Assembly: GCA_015178975.1 (NCBI GenBank)
Contig: WHVD01000074.1
Span: forward strand, 310,001-374,000
Direction of reading: 5' to 3'
Length of the DNA stretch: 64,000 nucleotides
DNA from: Hysterangium stoloniferum
Lineage: Eukaryota > Basidiomycota > Agaricomycetes > Hysterangiales > Hysterangiaceae
Shown here: positions 11,110 through 22,208 of the stretch, in pieces
How the letters are laid out: each line of letters opens with the position of its first letter
Numbering within the stretch: the first letter of the stretch is position 1
The notes under the pieces: model-generated
What the model saw: the letters and a program-made list of their open reading frames with translations, nothing else
The model's database searches: none
Told to the model about the DNA's origin: nothing
Program-made: the position numbers and the translations under genes

Positions 11110-11590
11110 CGATATGAATTTTTGTGACTCTTTGTGACTCTTTGAGACTTTGTGTGACTCTGTGACTTTTTGAACTCTGTGACTTTTTGTGACTTTTTGT
11201 GACTTTGCGACTTTGTGTGACTTTTTGTGACTTTGTGGGACTTTGCGACTTTTTGTGACACTTTGTGACTTTGTGTGACACTTTGTGACTTTGTGCGACT
11301 TTTTGTGACACTTTGAGACTGTGTGATACTTTGCGACTTTTTGTGACACTCTGCAACTTTGTGTGACACTTTGCAACTTTGTGTGACACTTTGTGACTTT
11401 GTGCAACTTTGCAACTTGACCCAGTGTGTTGCAAAAAGTCGCAGAGTGTCACACAAAGTCACAGAGTGTCACACAATGTTGCAGAGTGTCACACAATGTC
11501 GCAAAGTGTCACAAACAGTAGCACAGTGTCACAAACACAAAAAGTCGCATAGTGTCACAAAGTTGCAAAGTGTCACAAGCAGCTCAACCA
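11110..11590. repeat. TTTGTGACT satellite with a central orientation switch
   Basis: The left ~310 bp are degenerate 9-12-bp units of TTTGTGACT/TTTGCGACT. From about 11430 the units appear inverted (AGTGTCACA, AAAGTCGCA). The array as a whole is a quasi-palindrome that could form a long hairpin. Open frames on both strands (Ser/His/Lys-rich) are products of the repeat. Confidence 0.85.
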
Positions 11591-11681
11591 AGCCAAAAAA
11601 GTTGAAGGAAAACTTCAACTCCAGGTACCCTGATACATCTACCACCCCCACCCCAATAACAGCTGCAAGAAGTGCTGCACC

Positions 11682-12027
11682 TGTTACAACCAGAAATCAT
11701 GCCGGACTCCAGGCACTAACTTATATGCACCCATGCCCTATACGCACCCATTATCAGTTCACCGGAATTCCCACTGGACTCCGTACATCAGACTTGTCTA
11801 CATTCGTCTTTGTTACATTGTGTTTCAGTCACCAGAATACTCACCGGACTCCGTCTCTGTCTATTTCCGACCTTGTCCCACGACCTCCGCCCGGACTCCC
11901 CAGGATTTCCATCCACCCATCTGAAATTGGACAACACGATCTAGTGAGGGTGCTCTTAAGCTGAAGCTGGATCCTACCAGATATCCTGCGGGTTTCTCCA
12001 GAAACCCACCCTGTACATATCCTAACA
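11682..12027 (+). mobile_element. 5' LTR of the plus-strand chromovirus, internally deleted
   Basis: It starts TGTTACAACC and ends ATATCCTAACA, but is 346 bp long where related LTRs are about 800-830 bp. Compared with the LTR at 49227-49988, the middle ~450 bp are missing, joined at a short shared CCCACG. The TATA region is gone, so this LTR could not act as a normal promoter. The gag gene starts 36 bp beyond it. Confidence 0.8.
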
Positions 12028-12600
12028 GTATTTTCTGACTAAGACTCGCAGATCGTTTTCAATATGCCACCAAGAAAGAAAGTGAACGCACAGGCATCAT
12101 TACCTGGACTGTCGACTCTTCATTTCCCATTAACTCTGTATACCAGCCAGATGCTTGTGAACCAGTCGGAACCCATGGAAGAAACCTGTATCGAAGAAGT
12201 CCCAGAAAACCAGGACAAATCTGAGCACGAGGACAAATCCATGGCCCCCGACAAGGGCAAAGGTGTCAAAAATCCTCTGCCTAACCAACAACTGCACTTG
12301 GGGGATCCTGCTTCTGAATTTTTAGCAGGCACTATAGATAAATTTATGATGCACCTGCTCGAAGAATGAAAGAAAGAGGAACAAGAACCTGCATGGTCAA
12401 AAGTCAATGCTCCGGAACCCTTCACGGGTTCCAACCCAAACAAACTCTCTACTTTCCTCATGCAATGTCGCTTCAATTTCTGCGATCGATCCGCTGCATT
12501 CTCCACGGACTCCCGAAAAGTCAACTACGCACTCTCATACTTGTCAGGATCCGTGTTGAAATGGTTCGAACCGGCTTTTAGTGGAATTTCCAAGGAAGAG

Positions 12601-13682
12601 TGTTAAGTTCCCGAACAAATGAATCCACGGACAGTCCCACGGAGGTTTCTCCGGTAACTATATTCCGAACACACACTCTCCAGGTAATAGTCCCACGGAC
12701 TCCCCAGGTAATAGGTCCGGGGAAAGTTCCGGGGATATTAGTAGTACAAGACAGGTGTGTCAGAATAGTTGCCAGAGAGAACAGAGATAATGACTGAGAT
12801 GGACTTGGCTTCAGCTTATAGGCTGCACCCTCGTACACTCATTCGGGCATCCATATTTCGAACTGACAGAATGCATGCAAGGAGATATAGATTCCGGAGT
12901 TCCCGTGGGAGTTCCGGGAATCGAGCGTGCAGACAGACAAGAGGACTAGAGACTGGGATTGAAGGGAAACTTGTTGAAGGGTCAAACTAGTTCGGGGGTC
13001 AAACTTGTTCGAGATTGAAACTGGATTCTAAGTACATGAATATAGCAGACTTATATAGACTGTGAAATGTAATAATACCAAATCTGGTATTAATGAGAGG
13101 CAGAACTATTAACCATAAAATGAAACAAGTAAATACTAAACTGGGAATTAGGGACAGAATGGAACAGGAGCGGAGAACGAATCATGACAGGTCATTTAAC
13201 CATAACTGGAGTGGGGCTCAGTTAGAGGGGTTCCAGAAGTCCGGTCGGAGTCCGGTGACTTGGTGCACAAGATAGTGTCGGGTATAGACAGGTTTAATGT
13301 GCAGGAGGTCCAGTGGAGTCCGGTGGGTTTTCCGATGACTGGTGTGAGAGACGCAGAGACAGATCATAACAGGAGCGGGGTTCTATGCTCTGTTAGAGGG
13401 GTTCCAGGAGTCCGGTCAGAGTCCGGTGACTGGGACATAAGACACAGAGTGTCGGGTGTATGTAGGGTGGAGTTCAGAGTCCGGTGGAGTCCGAGGACTG
13501 GTGTATGAGACACAGAGGGTTAGGTGCAGACAGGTGGGGTGCGTACAGAGGATCAGGCATAAATGAGTTGACGTGCAGGCTCTGGTGGGAACTTCAGTTG
13601 TAACTATACAATATAGAGGGTCGGGAGCATGTAGGATGGGGTCCGGGCGCCCGGAGGCTGGCGGGTCTTCCGGTTCCTGACA
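12601..13682 (-). mobile_element. solo LTR, 1082 bp, TSD AAGAG
   Basis: Flanked by AAGAG at 12596-12600 and 13683-13687. The intact sister gag (minus strand, about 47750) shows the empty site with AAGAG once. It ends TG..CA. The conserved LTR box GACTTGGCTTCAGCTTATAG (about 12796) places it in minus orientation, starting TGTCAGGAACCGG. It belongs to a related but distinct LTR family, longer than the ~815-bp solo LTRs. Confidence 0.9.
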
Positions 13683-14188
13683 AAGAGCTGCTTTGGCTCG
13701 AAGATTGGGATGCTTTTGTTGAGGAGCTTGAAACCAACTTTGGCCCATATGACCCAACAGGAGAAGCTGAGAACAGTCTCACAAATCTTCGTATGAAGGA
13801 CACACAGTGCATCACGGACTATATCATCCAATTCAATAATCTTGCAGCTCATTGTCAGTGGAGCGATCCCACTCTCCGCCACCAATTCTATGCCGGTCTG
13901 CCGTCCCGCCTTAAAGACGAAGTCTCGAAAGGAGAAGATGGCAAGCTAAAAACCCTGTCTCGTATGCGCCTCAAAGCTCAAAACACGGATGCACATTATT
14001 GGGAACGTCACGCAGAAGTTGCCCGTGAGACCTCTGTGGACAAAGTGAACAGGTCCATGGCCAATAAAACCAACAACAACAACTCGTCAACCAGCAACCA
14101 AAACTCCACACAATCCGACAAGAAGAATGATAAAAAGTCTTCAAACAGCAACAATAACAAGGACAATAACAAGGGTCAACAGTCTGGC

Positions 14189-14870
14189 TGTGAAGGATAG
14201 GTCACATAGGAGGCGCGACTAAAGGCTCTAAGCCTTAGCCCCTAGCCCCTTTATAATGCCATTATTTCCTTTATGTTTTATATTTTTTATTCTCTTTTTA
14301 TCACTCATAAATACAGTCATACCCCTTTTTATTAGTTCGAGAGTCCATGTATGCTTGTTGGCGCTCTCACCCACAAGACGTATGCGCATGTCACAATAGT
14401 AGTCACACGATAGAATTTTAGACACCTTTCAACCCCAACAACCATCACCTGCGCATGCAAGTACTGGTTCGGGGTCTTGTCTAAAACAAACCTCCACTCT
14501 ATCTCTCTTCATAGAATTACAGTAACTACACTTTGCACTGAAACAGTCGAAGTTAGTTACTATTATTCGACTCGACCTCAAGCTCTTGCTTCACGTGGTA
14601 AGAATATCCATCGTAACTCACTTTCTTAGGATATTCTCTCTCTCGCGTAATATATACTTTCTCTTATCTGCTTGGCCATCAGCCCAGTGAGCTACACAGT
14701 CAGATCATACTGTAAGGTCGATCCACCCTTGTAATTATCTACCGATTGGACCTTAAAGGTCAATTGTAATCTACATCTTGACTACCTAAAACTACTAGTC
14801 GATTGTATTTCGTACTATCACTAGTCGATAACAATCGCACATTGAGTGGTAAACTACTCGACCCTTTACA
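14189..14870. mobile_element. solo LTR of an unrelated family, 682 bp, TSD CTGGC
   Basis: It begins TGTGAAGGATAGG and ends CCCTTTACA, with CTGGC at 14184-14188 and 14871-14875. The intact sister gag lacks it. It does not share the LTR box of the other solo LTRs, so it marks a second LTR lineage. Orientation cannot be fixed from the sequence. Confidence 0.85.
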
Positions 14871-14946
14871 CTGGCAAGCAAACTGGAAAACCCAACCTCT
14901 CAGGCAAATTCGGACCTGATGGCAAACTGACCCCACAGGAAAGACA

Positions 14947-16140
14947 ATGTTGTATGGACAACAACCCCTGTCTCTTGTGCGGAAAACCCGGTCATCGAGT
15001 CCTGGAATGTCCACTGGCAAAAGCAAACTCTGCAAAGGGTCAAACAGCCAAGACCTCCACAGAAACTCCGTTGAAGGACAAACCGGCTTCCGACTTGAAA
15101 AAAGAGTAAGCAACCCCACGGACTCCGTGTGGGTTGGGGGTTGTGTTGCCTCTCTGCACATTCAAGAGTTTACCTGTCTCAATGCATCGGCTCTTTCACA
15201 TTCCGATTCATTTTTCATTAAACTTATGTCTAATATGATTCCAAAATTCATTTTTTCAGCTCTTATAGATTCCGGCTTGACTCATTGTTTTTTAGATACA
15301 AAATTCATGCAAAATAATTCTTTGTCAACTTATCCGATAAATCCCATCAGTCTCCGCCTCTTCGATGGCACAAGTAATTTGGTTGTTACCCAAGCTTGTG
15401 ATTTATCCATCTGTTTCCCTTGTGGAACAACTCATTTGGTCACTTTCTATGTGACCCAGTTAGACTCAAGTTGCTCAGTGGTCCTAGGACACAACTCGCT
15501 TACCCACTACAATCTGTTGATTGACTGGATAGCTAACAGTATAACATTCCGGACCCCCATGGCAGCCGAGGAAACTGCACCTGACCTGGCCTCCATGGCA
15601 CCCATGGCTTCCTGGCACCTGCAGTCTCGAGGACTCCTGTGATCCCTCCGGTGCCCATGGCTTCCCCGGAACCCACGGCACCTCTGTCTATTTCTCTGAT
15701 TAATGCTGCAGCTTTTATTAGGGCTTCAAAAATGGACATGTCCCAGGCATTCACTATCAACTTAAAAATTGATGAAACAACTAGTCATTTTTCAACCCCA
15801 GTATCCGAATCTGAGCAAGCTGCTGACCTAGAAGGCGTCCGGGAGAAATATCATGACTTTGCAGATGTTTTTAGCAAGTGGAAAGCTGACTGGCTTCCAC
15901 CCCACAGAGAATACAACTTAAAAATCGATCTCGAAGATGGTGCCCAGCCACCCCTAGGACATATCTATCCGCTCTCATCCACAGAACTTTCCGCAATCCA
16001 TGATTTTCTGGATGAACATTTGTCCATAGGTTTTATCCGACACTCAAAGTCTCCTTTTGGAGCACCTGTTCTGTTTGTCAGAAAAAATTATGGATCCCTT
16101 CGACTATGGTTGATTTTAGAGGACTCAATTCTGTGCATAT
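14947..16140 (+). pseudogene. chromovirus protease and RT N-terminus
   Basis: The pol frame overlaps the end of gag by about 160 nt in the -1 frame, as in the minus-strand copy. Retropepsin: SALIDSGLTHCFLDTKF (about 15260) and SCSVVLGHNSLTHYN. RT begins with [20 protein letters not shown] and [16 protein letters not shown] frameshift lies near 15640, and an extra base near 16108 breaks DFRGLN. About 700 bp holding the RT fingers and palm, with the YLDD box, are deleted at about 16131-16140. The CGA codon at 16101-16103 is intact here, whereas it is TGA in the other copy. Confidence 0.8.
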
Positions 16141-17567
16141 TCTGACATCACAGTTCCCCTTACCCGTCTTACGCATAAGGATACTCTGTGGAATTTTAAC
16201 GATAAGTGTCAAAAAGCTTTCAATCTTTTAAAAAATTGTTTTTCTTCACCTCCTATTCTATCGCATTGGAAACCGGACTTCCCACTCATTGTCGAAATGG
16301 ATGCCTCAGATTATGCCCTTGGAGCCATTCTGTCTATCCAGGACTCCAACAGAGAAGTCCACCCCATGGCTTTTATGTCCCAGACTTTTACTGGAGCAGA
16401 GCTCAACTACAACATTCATGATAAGGAACTCCTGGCAATCTTTTCAGCTTTCAAAGCGTGGCGACAGTATTTGGAAGGCTTGGGAACTCCTATTGACATT
16501 GTAACAGATCACAAAAACCTGGAATACTTTTCTACCACAAAATGTTTGACCCACCGGCAGGCCCGCTGGTCTGAATATCTATCTGCCTTCAACATGATTA
16601 TCCATTTTTGACCTGGCTGTCTTGGCAGCAAACCTGACACTTTAACTAGACGATGGGACATCTATCCTAAAGAGGGGAGCAACGACAATGCCACAGTAAA
16701 CCTGCACAACCTGAAACCTATTTTCACGAATCAACAACTTACCGCATTGGTCCGTGCAACTTTCCTCATCAATCCCATTGTCCATGGAATTATCATTATG
16801 GATATTGAGAAGTTACATCAAGATATTCTATTGGCAATTCCGCTAGACCCGATAACTAAAGCTCACCTTGACGACCCTGATCAACCTCGGTGGTCTCTTG
16901 ATCAGCATGGTTTCATTAGACTTGACAATTGGATCTATGTACCAGACTCCGACAGCCTCCACCTCAGGATCCTTCAATACAAACATGATCATCCACTCTC
17001 AGGACATTTCGGGTACAACAAAACTCTATCATTAATAAGAAGAGAATATACTTGGCCCGGACTCCATGGATTCGTTAAGCACTATTGTAAATCTTGCACT
17101 ACTTGTCCCTGCTCGAAATCTCAGCAACACAAGCCATACGGCCTTTTGAAACAACTCCCGGTACCAGAACACCTGTGGAATTCTATCTCTATGGATTTCA
17201 TTGAACACCTACTGGACTCCGAAGGCTTTTCTGCCATTCTAGTCATTGTTGACAGATTCTCAAAACAAGGTATATTCATCCCTACTTATGACACAATTAC
17301 ATCCATGCAGTTAGCGGGACTTTTTTTATCATCCATGTATTTTCCAAGCACAGAGTTCTGTCCCACATGACTTCCGATCAAGGATCAGAGTTCATGTCTC
17401 ACTTCTTTAGATCCCTCGGGAAATATTTGGACATGACATTACATTTCACATCCGGACATCACCTAGAAGGCGACGGACAAACTGAATGTGTCAACCAGAC
17501 ATTGGAACAATACCTCTGCATATATTGCAATTACCAACAAGACAATTGGAAATCCTTGTTACCACTT
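16141..17567 (+). pseudogene. chromovirus RNase H and integrase, truncated
   Basis: After the RT deletion the frame resumes with PLTRLTHKDTLWNF and RNase H ([44 protein letters not shown]). The integrase shows the HHCC finger (LQYKHDHPLSGHFGYNKT, CKSCTTC) and the core DDE pieces (SMDFIEHLLDS, TSDQGSEF, EGDGQTECVNQTLEQYL). A frameshift near 17365 and a stop near 16608 break it. It stops abruptly at LLPLA (17567), where a Tc1 transposase fragment in opposite orientation begins. Chromodomain and 3' LTR are missing. Confidence 0.85.
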
Positions 17568-18056
17568 GCAGTCCAATTGGTAATACCTAATGCTGTTTTG
17601 GAGGTCTTCATCCAAGATGCTCCTGTAAAGCTCCCCATCCATTCTACCCTCAATCCTAGTGGCATATCCCACACCCTCCCACATGAGCACCCCCAAATCA
17701 TGACACTTCACTGTTCCTTGAACAAGCCTCTCATTCAGGCCTTCCCCAGGCTTTGTCCATACCCACTTCCTCCCATTTGAGCTGAGGTGATTTATTTTAG
17801 TCTCATCTGACCATATAACCCTCCTCCAGTCATCTAAAATCCAGTACTGGTGGGCCAAAGTAAAGTCAAACCTCTCCTTCATGTGTCTCTTGGACAAAAG
17901 TGGCTTCTTCTTCACAACTGCTTTCATTCCTGTCTTCATCAAGTTCCTCCAAACTGTCTGAGATGGCATAAAGTTGTTGGTGAAGGTCTGAAGTGATTGA
18001 GCTATGTCAACTGCAGTTTCAGCCTTTCCAGAGGTGATCAGGTGGACTACAAAATG
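17568..18056 (-). pseudogene. Tc1/mariner-family transposase fragment
   Basis: Read on the minus strand: an HTH-side piece (ITSGKAETAVDIAQ, QTVWRNLMKTGMKAVVKKK), then KRHMKERFDFTLAHQYW, WRRVIWSDETKINHLSSNG with the first catalytic Asp, VLMWEGVGYATRIEGRMDG and YRSILDEDLQ. This is the Tc1-type order. The C-terminal third, with the second Asp and the last acidic residue, is absent because the fragment abuts the chromovirus integrase. The N-terminus runs into an 18-bp tandem repeat. No terminal inverted repeats are seen. Confidence 0.85.
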
Positions 18057-18109
18057 AACATTGATAGGTTACAAAAGAATAACAGTTACAAAGGGAACAA
18101 TGAAAGGAA

Positions 18110-18415
18110 TCACTGGTTACAAAGGAATCAATGGTTACAAAGGAATCAATGGTTACAAAGGAATCAATGGTTACAAAGGAATCAATGGTTACAAAGGAAT
18201 CAATGGTTACAAAGGAATCAATGGTTACAAAGGAATCAATGGTTACAAAGGAATCAATGGTTACAAAGGAATCAATGGTTACAAAGGAATCAATGGTTAC
18301 AAAGGAATCAATGGTTACAAAGGAATCAATGGTTACAAAGGAATCAATGGTTACAAAGGAATCAATGGTTACAAAGGAATCAATGGTTACAAAGGAATCA
18401 ATGCTTACCAAAGGA
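18110..18415 (+). repeat. 18-bp tandem repeat, about 17 copies
   Basis: GGTTACAAAGGAATCAAT is repeated nearly perfectly about 17 times. Because 18 is a multiple of 3 and the unit has no stop in any of several frames, it yields open frames on both strands. These are artefacts. The uniformity suggests recent expansion. Confidence 0.95.
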
Positions 18416-18479
18416 ATAGAGGGTACAAGAGGGAGACAGATCAGCAAAGCAATGAGAGTAGAGAAAGACCTTGATTGAG

Positions 18480-18825
18480 AGAGAATTGATAGGCATTCAT
18501 TAAGCATGGATGGATCATTGCCATGATTTCATTTGCATAATTGGGTATCAAAAGGAAACCATGGTTAAAAATGGAAATAGTGGTTAAATTGACACTCAAC
18601 TGCAAGTAATTACTGTGGTCACCCAATTTATTTATCTTGATTTAATATATTTGATGTTGATTTACTGTATTTTATGTTGATTTACTGTATTTTATTGAAG
18701 TTATTTTATTTCATTTTCAATTATTGTTTTTCATGTCAATTTATTTTATTTTATTTTATTTTTAAATATTTTATGTTCATTTATTGTATTTTATTTAAAT
18801 GATTCCGATTTATTGAGGCTGATCA
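18480..18825. other. AT-rich spacer
   Basis: The sequence is made of TTTATTTTATTT-like tracts and degenerate TTGATTTACTGTATTTTATG repeats (18650-18800). No gene is seen. Confidence 0.6.
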
Positions 18826-20715
18826 GAGGGGGATGGTGGAAGAAGGAGATGGTACACACAGTGGCTGGATGGAGAGAGAAAGAAAGGGTACACACACCAC
18901 CTGGAGGAAAGAGAGAGGATGTTAGGGTATGTACATGGCAGGTCTCCAGAGAAACCCACGGAATATCTGGTAGGACTTGGCTTCAGCTTATAGGCTGCAC
19001 CCTCGCTAGATCGTGTTGTCCAATTTCAGACAGGCGGATGGGAATCCCAGGGAGTCCAGGCAGGGGTCATGGGTCGAGGGGTCGTAGGTCGGAGGTCATG
19101 GGTCATGAGTTGAGATAGGTAAGAGAGATAGATGCACTGGAGCCCATGGGGTCCGACTAGTGTGAGCAGTGTAATTCAAGTAGGAGTTTAGAGCAGAAAA
19201 TGTATTAGATTACTGGGGGAATCTAAGCCGATTTTCTGACTGGATTGTATGTACAACATCTGCCAGTTTAAATAGACGGTGGAGTGAATGTCATACCGAA
19301 TCCAGTAATGATGAAACAAAATGAGCAAAACATAAAACAGGAATAGTAAACACCAAATTTGGTGTTAGGAACAGGATGGAATGGAGTGGAGTCCGAATAG
19401 TGAGAAATCATAAACCATAACAGGAAATGGAATGGAAGCAGAGTCCGAATGGTGACAGGTCATTTGACTAAAATGGGAATGGGGCTCTGTTAGAGGGATG
19501 ACGGGTTTTCTGAGCAGGGTCCGGTGACTGATGCGTGGGATGAGGTTGGACATAGACAGAGACGGAGTCCGGTGGGTTTTCCGGTGACTGAAACACAATG
19601 TAATCAAGTCAAACATAGACAAGTCTGACATACAGAGTCTGGTGGGAATTCCGATAAACTGATAATGGGTGTGTCTAAGGTGCGGGTGCATATAAGTTAG
19701 TGCCCAGAGTCCAGCAGGATTTCCGGTCGTAACAGAGGAGGTGGATGAGAGCAGGATGAAGAGAGAAAGAAATGGAACATGCATCACCTGGAGGAAAGAG
19801 CAAAGGAGGATGAAGAGAGAAGGGAATGGTCCATGCACTGGCTAGAGGAAAGAGAGGGGTTGATTAGAGAAGGATGGAGAGAGAAGGATGCATTATCTGG
19901 AGCAAAGAGAGAGGGACCCGATCAGAGGGTGGAGGGAGAAGGAAATGGTACATGCACCCATTGGAGGAAAGAGAGGAGGCCAATCAGAGCAGGATGGGGA
20001 GAGAAGGAAATGGTACACAAACTACCTGGAGGAAAGAGAGGAGGAGGATCAGAGGAGGATGAAGAGAGAAAGAAAGGGGACATGCACCATCTGGAGGATA
20101 GACAGAGGGGGGCAAAGAGAGAAGGATAGGGGACACATCCTGGAGGAAAGCGAGGAGGTTGATCAGATGAGCATGAAGAGAGAAGGCAAGGGGACACACA
20201 CCAACTGGAGGAAAGGGAGGAGAATAAAGAGAAAAGGAAAGGGGACACTCACTTTCTGTGGAAAGAAAGAGTAGCCTGATCAGAGGGATGGACCGCTGGA
20301 GGAAGAGAGAGAGCTGGGAAGAGGGAAATAGACATGTACATGCTGGAGGAAAGAGAGAGGAGGACATGGAGAGAGAAGGAAACAGAATGTGCACCGGCTG
20401 GAGGAAAGAGAGGAGGCCAATCAGAGGATGCAGAAAGAGGGAAACTGAACATGCACTGGCTGGATGAAAGAGAGGAGGCCTGAGAGAGAGGGGGCTGATC
20501 AGAGGAGGATAGAGAGAGAGGGAAATGCAATGTGCACTGGCTGGAGGAAAGAGGAGAGGCCAATCCAGGGAGGATGGAGAGAGAAGGAAAGGGAACATGC
20601 ACTGGCTGGAGGAAAGAGAGGGGGCCAATCAGAGGGGTCAGAGAGAGAGAGGAAAGGGAATGTGCACTGGTTGGAGGAAAGAGAGGGGGCCAATCAGAGG
20701 AGGACAGAGTGTGAA
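18826..20715 (+). repeat. GA-rich ~65-80-bp minisatellite, split by a solo LTR
   Basis: Units such as CTGGAGGAAAGAGAGGAGG..CAATCAGAGGAGGATGGAGAGAGAAGGAAATGG are repeated with drift at 18826-18919 and 19735-20715. Long open frames on both strands (Arg/Glu/Gly-rich or Ser/Pro/Leu-rich) come from the repeat composition and show no domain. Confidence 0.85.
18920..19734 (-). mobile_element. solo gypsy LTR, 815 bp, TSD GAGGA
   Basis: TGTTAGGGTATG to CGGTCGTAACA, flanked by GAGGA at 18915-18919 and 19735-19739. It carries the conserved LTR box (about 18974-19004) and, in its own orientation, a TATA-like motif followed by the AGATTCCCCC box. It inserted into the GA-rich minisatellite. Confidence 0.92.
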
Positions 20716-21055
20716 GAGTCATGTAAGTTCTAACCATTCTATGTACAAAGAATATCAACTGTTTAGGTATGACACAACTGTATATTGACTATCAAAGTAC
20801 AATATCGAAGGTAATTACCCTTAGTTGACTTTAGTGACAATAAGGCAACTAAGACAACTACAGAAAGGGAATCGACCTTGCAGTATGATTCTCTAGTAAT
20901 GATATACTGACTGTCGGAGTGCAGTGTAGAAGGTAAAATAGTCGCAATTAGTCTCAGTAGTAGGGCTACTAAGCGGGTTAAGGGAAATGGGAATAGACCT
21001 AGTGGTACGATTCCCTAGAATGAGTAAACAGGTAATAAGTTGAAAGAGGACGCAG
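20716..21055. other. unassigned spacer with two related ~130-bp segments
   Basis: Two diverged copies of a segment (ATTGACTATCAAAGTACAAT.. and ACTGACTGTCGGAGTGCAGT..) lie at about 20790-20905 and 20910-21030. No gene is recognised. Confidence 0.4.
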
Positions 21056-21059
21056 CATC

Positions 21060-21295
21060 ATGATCAGGGACGACGGCGGCAACATGAGCGGCGGTGGTAT
21101 TACAGGCGGCGGTGGTATCACGAGTGGCGGTGGTATCACGAGCGGCGATGGTATTATAAGCGTCGACGGCATGATTGGCTGCAGTCTCATGAGCGTCGGC
21201 GGCGGTGGCATGAGTGGCGGCAGCAGCACGAGCGGCAGTGGCGGCAGCACGAGCGGCGGTGGCGCGGCGACACGAGCAGCGTTGGCGGCAGAGTA
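21060..21295 (+). repeat. GC-rich minisatellite (GGCGGTGGTATCACGAGC-like)
   Basis: Diverged 15-21-bp units rich in GGCGGTGG and CACGAGC are repeated about 12 times. The Gly/Ser/Thr-rich plus frame is a repeat translation. Unlike most of the window it keeps many CpGs. Confidence 0.8.
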
Positions 21296-21719
21296 AAATG
21301 CGGCATTGGAGTTTAATTGTATTTACCCGGGGGCGATAGGGCACTGCGTGACCTGAGCTGGGCCACCATCTTTCTATACATGTGGTACCATGAATGTTTT
21401 GGAATTAACGGAATCACGAAGCTTCCAGACCTTTTAGGCCTGCTCAATTCTTGCTCGCATCAGTAAAATGGTATTGGGCGCTAAATGGCTTGAGAGCCGT
21501 CAGGAACGCTTACTAGTCAGTCTAGACCTCCACCAAGAGAGTCCGGGCGCTTCCATCACTCTCCAGAAGTGGTAAATGTGCGTCTGGGCAGCTCCAGCAT
21601 ATTCCATGAGTGGCGCTTATGTCCCAACTCCTCCTGCACACATGGAAGCGACACATGCATGGGTGCACCTGTAGTACCCATGCACCCATATCTAGTTAGG
21701 CGCAGAACACTAGCGCTGC
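21296..21719. other. unassigned DNA
   Basis: Mixed composition, no convincing coding frame, no recognised element. Confidence 0.4.
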
Positions 21720-22031
21720 TCGCCTTATAGTTAGATAGGATAGCCATTGTCTCCCTCTCCCGGAAATAATACTGTTTTACAATTCTGCCTTGAATAATAA
21801 TAAAAATTTCCCTCGTGTATTCTTATGTACTCACAAAGTTATTATCAGACATGACAACTGCCCCCACAACACACCTGTACTTTCGGCAACACTCCAGCAC
21901 TTAGCACTCCGAGTTGTGTTCTGTTCGAGTTTATCGTCGGCAACATTGTCAAAATCACTTCACCAACTCTTCTTTGTCTAACCCTTTCTTTTGTGCCATA
22001 TAGAATTCTATCCTATCTAACTATAAGGCGA
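21720..22031. repeat. 312-bp segment bounded by a perfect 24-bp inverted repeat
   Basis: Bases 21720-21743 (core CGCCTTATAGTTAGATAGG) are the exact reverse complement of 22008-22031. The interior has no coding potential beyond a 63-codon frame. It may be a miniature inverted-repeat element, but no clear target duplication is seen outside the repeats. Confidence 0.6.
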
Positions 22032-22208
22032 ACATCAAAATGATTAATGTATTTACAAATAAAAATAAAGATAATAAAAATATTTAAGAGTACTTCACTG
22101 TAAATGAGTAAACAAGACAAACAAAACAAAAAAACAAGATATACTGAAGGTAGAAAGGGGCAGGCTAAGCTTGCATGAGGCTTAACTGCAAACACATTCA
22201 AACTCCGA

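Larger units (their letters stand above)
12064..15109 (+). pseudogene. chromovirus gag, interrupted by two foreign solo LTRs
   Basis: The start codon MPPRKK follows the LTR leader. The pieces are 12064-12600, 13688-14188 and 14876-15109, which line up with the uninterrupted gag at 48296-47004. Visible parts are an acidic N-terminal region, a retrotransposon-gag-type capsid region (RLKDEVSKGEDGK, FYAGL), an Asn/Lys-rich linker and a CCHC knuckle (CLLCGKPGHRVLEC, about 14977). An in-frame TGA at 12367-12369 breaks the first piece. The two insertions each carry a 5-bp target duplication, so removing them in thought rejoins the frame exactly. Confidence 0.85.

Noticed and set aside
11050-11462. 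Ser/His/Lys-rich minus frames
   Set aside because: Translations of the TTTGTGACT satellite.
18110-18415. CRISPR-like array
   Set aside because: Units are contiguous with no spacers and the organism is a eukaryote.
17997-18507. Open frames with MVTKES, GYKGIN or IDSFVT repeats
   Set aside because: The 18-bp repeat is stop-free in several frames on both strands; no gene context.
19779-20733. Arg/Glu-rich and Ser/Pro/Leu-rich frames of 60-210 codons
   Set aside because: Products of the GA-rich minisatellite; overlapping open frames on both strands and no homology seen.
21060-21296. Glycine-rich protein
   Set aside because: GC-rich minisatellite translation with no supporting signal.
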